Shown one piece after another: positions 5,618 through 7,134 of a stretch of 7,134 nt of DNA. Location: the NCBI GenBank assembly GCA_002509745.1, contig DAWK01000094.1, positions 1 to 7,134 of the forward strand, written 5' to 3'. The translations under genes were made by a program, and so were the position numbers. Numbering within the stretch: the first letter of the stretch is position 1; the number at the start of each line of letters is the position of its first letter. A model generated the notes under the pieces. That model saw only the letters and a list, made by a program, of their open reading frames with translations, did no database searches and was not told the DNA's origin. This DNA comes from Methanobacteriaceae archaeon UBA349 (lineage in GTDB: Archaea > Methanobacteriota > Methanobacteria > Methanobacteriales > Methanobacteriaceae).

Positions 5618-7134
5618 ATGGAAGACATTGACAGAATTATCAATGAATTACACCTTTACGAAAAAAAGGTTTTAAAATCTTTAGAATCATCAAAAAAATC
5701 ACTTACTCCTGAAGAGGTTGTAAATACTCAAAAATTGGATATAAAGTCTGTTATGAGTGCTGCCGGTTCTTTAGCCTCTAAAGACATTATTTATGTTAGA
5801 AAGGATATCGAAGAAACTTTGAGTCTCTCTGATGATGGTGAAAATTATGCCCAAGAGGGCTTACCTGAGAGAAAGCTTTTAAACCTTCTCCAACAGGAGG
5901 GTTCTGTACATATGAAAGATTTGGGAGTGAAATCTGGATTAAATCCTTCTGATGTTAAAATTGGTGTGGGTTGGTTAGTTAGAAAGCAGTGGGCTAAAAT
6001 CAACCAGGGAGAAGTTACCATAACTGATAATGGTAAAGAAATGGCTGATAATTTACAGGAAGATGAAAAATTATTATCCTCTCTTTTAGAAAAAGGCCAG
6101 ATGTCTCTGAATGTTCTTGATCATGATCTTCAGCAAGGTTTTAAATTACTAAAAAGCAGGAAAGGTCTGATTGATATTGATAAAAATACATCTCACACTT
6201 TTATTTTGACTGATAAAGGTCAAGATATTCTGGCCAAAGGGATTGTCATTCAGGAAGAGGCTACTCAACTCACCCACCAACAATTAAAATCAGGTGATTG
6301 GAAAAGCCTTAAATATAGGGGATATGATGTAAAAGCAGAATATCCAGAATTCAATCCTGGTAAAATGCATCCTTTAAGAAGGATAATTGAAGAAATACGG
6401 AATGTATTCCTTAATTTAGGCTTTGACGAATCAAAAGGACCTATTCTTGAATCTGCTTTCTGGAACTTTGATTGTTTATTCCAGCCTCAGGATCATGCTG
6501 CTCGGGAAATGCAGGACACATTTTATATTAAAAATCCTTCCCATTCTCAGCTTCCTGATGAAAATCTTGTTTCTAATGTGGCCCAGGCCCATCAAGACGG
6601 TGGTGGCACTGGTTCTGAAGGTTGGGGCTATTTATGGGATAAGGAAGTTGCCAAGCAATCTGTTTTAAGGACTCACACTACTGGTGTTTCTGCAAGATTT
6701 TTAGCAGAAAATGAACCACCTTTAAAGATGTTTTCAGTTGGAAAAGTATTTAGACGAGAAACTATTACTTACAAGCATCTTCCAGAGTTTCATCAAGTAG
6801 AAGGAATTGTAGCCGGGGATGAAATTAACTTTAGAAATCTTTTAGGTATACTGAAAGAGTTTTACAAAAAATTAGGATTTGAAGTTAGATTCCGGCCGGC
6901 ATATTTCCCTTACACTTATCTTTCTACTGAATGTGAGATTTATCTGCCTGAAAAAGAGAGCTGGATTGAATTAGGGGGCGCGGGAATGTTCCGTCCTGAG
7001 GTTTTGGAACCACTAGGAATAGAAACGCCGGTAGCTGCCTTTGGCTTGGGTATTGAAAGACTAGCTATGATTAGGTTAGGTATAAAAGATATCAGAATGC
7101 TTTATAAGAGCGATATTGGATGGCTTAGAAAGCT
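5618..7134 (+). CDS. pheS: Phenylalanine--tRNA ligase alpha subunit (3' end cut by window edge)
   Basis: This is the catalytic alpha chain of the heterotetrameric class II PheRS, which activates phenylalanine with ATP and charges tRNA-Phe; the beta chain is not in the window. 505 complete codons are present and the frame is still open; the final SDIGWLRK is close to the usual archaeal C-terminus, so only a few codons are missing. Residues 1 to about 230 form the archaeal/eukaryotic N-terminal extension of winged-helix repeats (for example LLNLLQQEG and [10 protein letters not shown]). The catalytic domain follows: [16 protein letters not shown], then [20 protein letters not shown] (281-300), motif 2 with FRRET (378-382) and [10 protein letters not shown], and motif 3 with [10 protein letters not shown] (453-462) and [10 protein letters not shown] (475-484). 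H293 and R296 of the QPQDHxxREMQD signature are present. GGAG lies eight bases before the ATG. The gap to the preceding gene is 187 bases. Confidence 0.98.
   Translation, partial: MEDIDRIINELHLYEKKVLKSLESSKKSLTPEEVVNTQKLDIKSVMSAAGSLASKDIIYVRKDIEETLSLSDDGENYAQEGLPERKLLNLLQQEGSVHMKDLGVKSGLNPSDVKIGVGWLVRKQWAKINQGEVTITDNGKEMADNLQEDEKLLSSLLEKGQMSLNVLDHDLQQGFKLLKSRKGLIDIDKNTSHTFILTDKGQDILAKGIVIQEEATQLTHQQLKSGDWKSLKYRGYDVKAEYPEFNPGKMHPLRRIIEEIRNVFLNLGFDESKGPILESAFWNFDCLFQPQDHAAREMQDTFYIKNPSHSQLPDENLVSNVAQAHQDGGGTGSEGWGYLWDKEVAKQSVLRTHTTGVSARFLAENEPPLKMFSVGKVFRRETITYKHLPEFHQVEGIVAGDEINFRNLLGILKEFYKKLGFEVRFRPAYFPYTYLSTECEIYLPEKESWIELGGAGMFRPEVLEPLGIETPVAAFGLGIERLAMIRLGIKDIRMLYKSDIGWLRK

Noticed and set aside
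6423..6668. Plus-strand open frame of 81 codons within pheS
   Set aside because: It is an alternate-frame shadow of the PheRS catalytic domain, which is unmistakable in the other frame.
1..7134. CRISPR array, insertion sequence, tRNA or rRNA genes, integration site
   Set aside because: No regularly spaced repeats, no transposase frames or terminal inverted repeats, and no tRNA or rRNA motifs were seen on either strand.

Overview
The window looks like a piece of a methanogenic euryarchaeal chromosome, most likely Methanobacterium or a close relative. Reasons: very AT-rich spacers dominated by TTAATTAA-type sequence, start sites preceded by AGGTGAT/GTGA-type Shine-Dalgarno sequences, archaeal TATA boxes (TTTATATA) a short distance upstream of starts, an archaeal-type PheRS alpha chain with an N-terminal winged-helix region, and a methanogen-type CitG homologue. 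Genus assignment is inference; no rRNA or methanogenesis gene lies in the window.

Layout, left to right. Minus strand: the N-terminal 57 codons of a response-regulator receiver domain (1-173, cut by the window edge); a gene-free 393-base spacer (174-566) with two inverted repeats and a possible short plus-strand transcription unit; chorismate synthase aroC (567-1655); and a RimJ/RimL-type GNAT acetyltransferase (1893-2423). Plus strand, diverging from the acetyltransferase: an endonuclease III-related HhH-GPD protein whose real start is probably 2585 rather than 2519; hemB, porphobilinogen synthase (3388-4362); a CitG/MdcB-family protein (start best placed at 4516); and pheS, the alpha chain of phenylalanyl-tRNA synthetase (5618 to the right edge, missing only its last few codons).

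The genes are mostly housekeeping and appear to be transcribed singly: each plus-strand gene is preceded by a 95-190 base AT-rich spacer, and three of them have a plausible TATA box and Shine-Dalgarno site. Functional links are loose. aroC supplies chorismate for phenylalanine, which PheRS charges; hemB supplies the tetrapyrrole precursor used by methanogens for F430, corrinoids and siroheme; the CitG homologue probably serves a coenzyme pathway that is not citrate lyase activation.

I found no clear new multi-gene system. The points most worth a second look are the CitG-family gene in a presumed methanogen, the endonuclease III relative that has lost both the lyase lysine and all four Fe-S cysteines, and a set of three AATAACT repeats just upstream of pheS.
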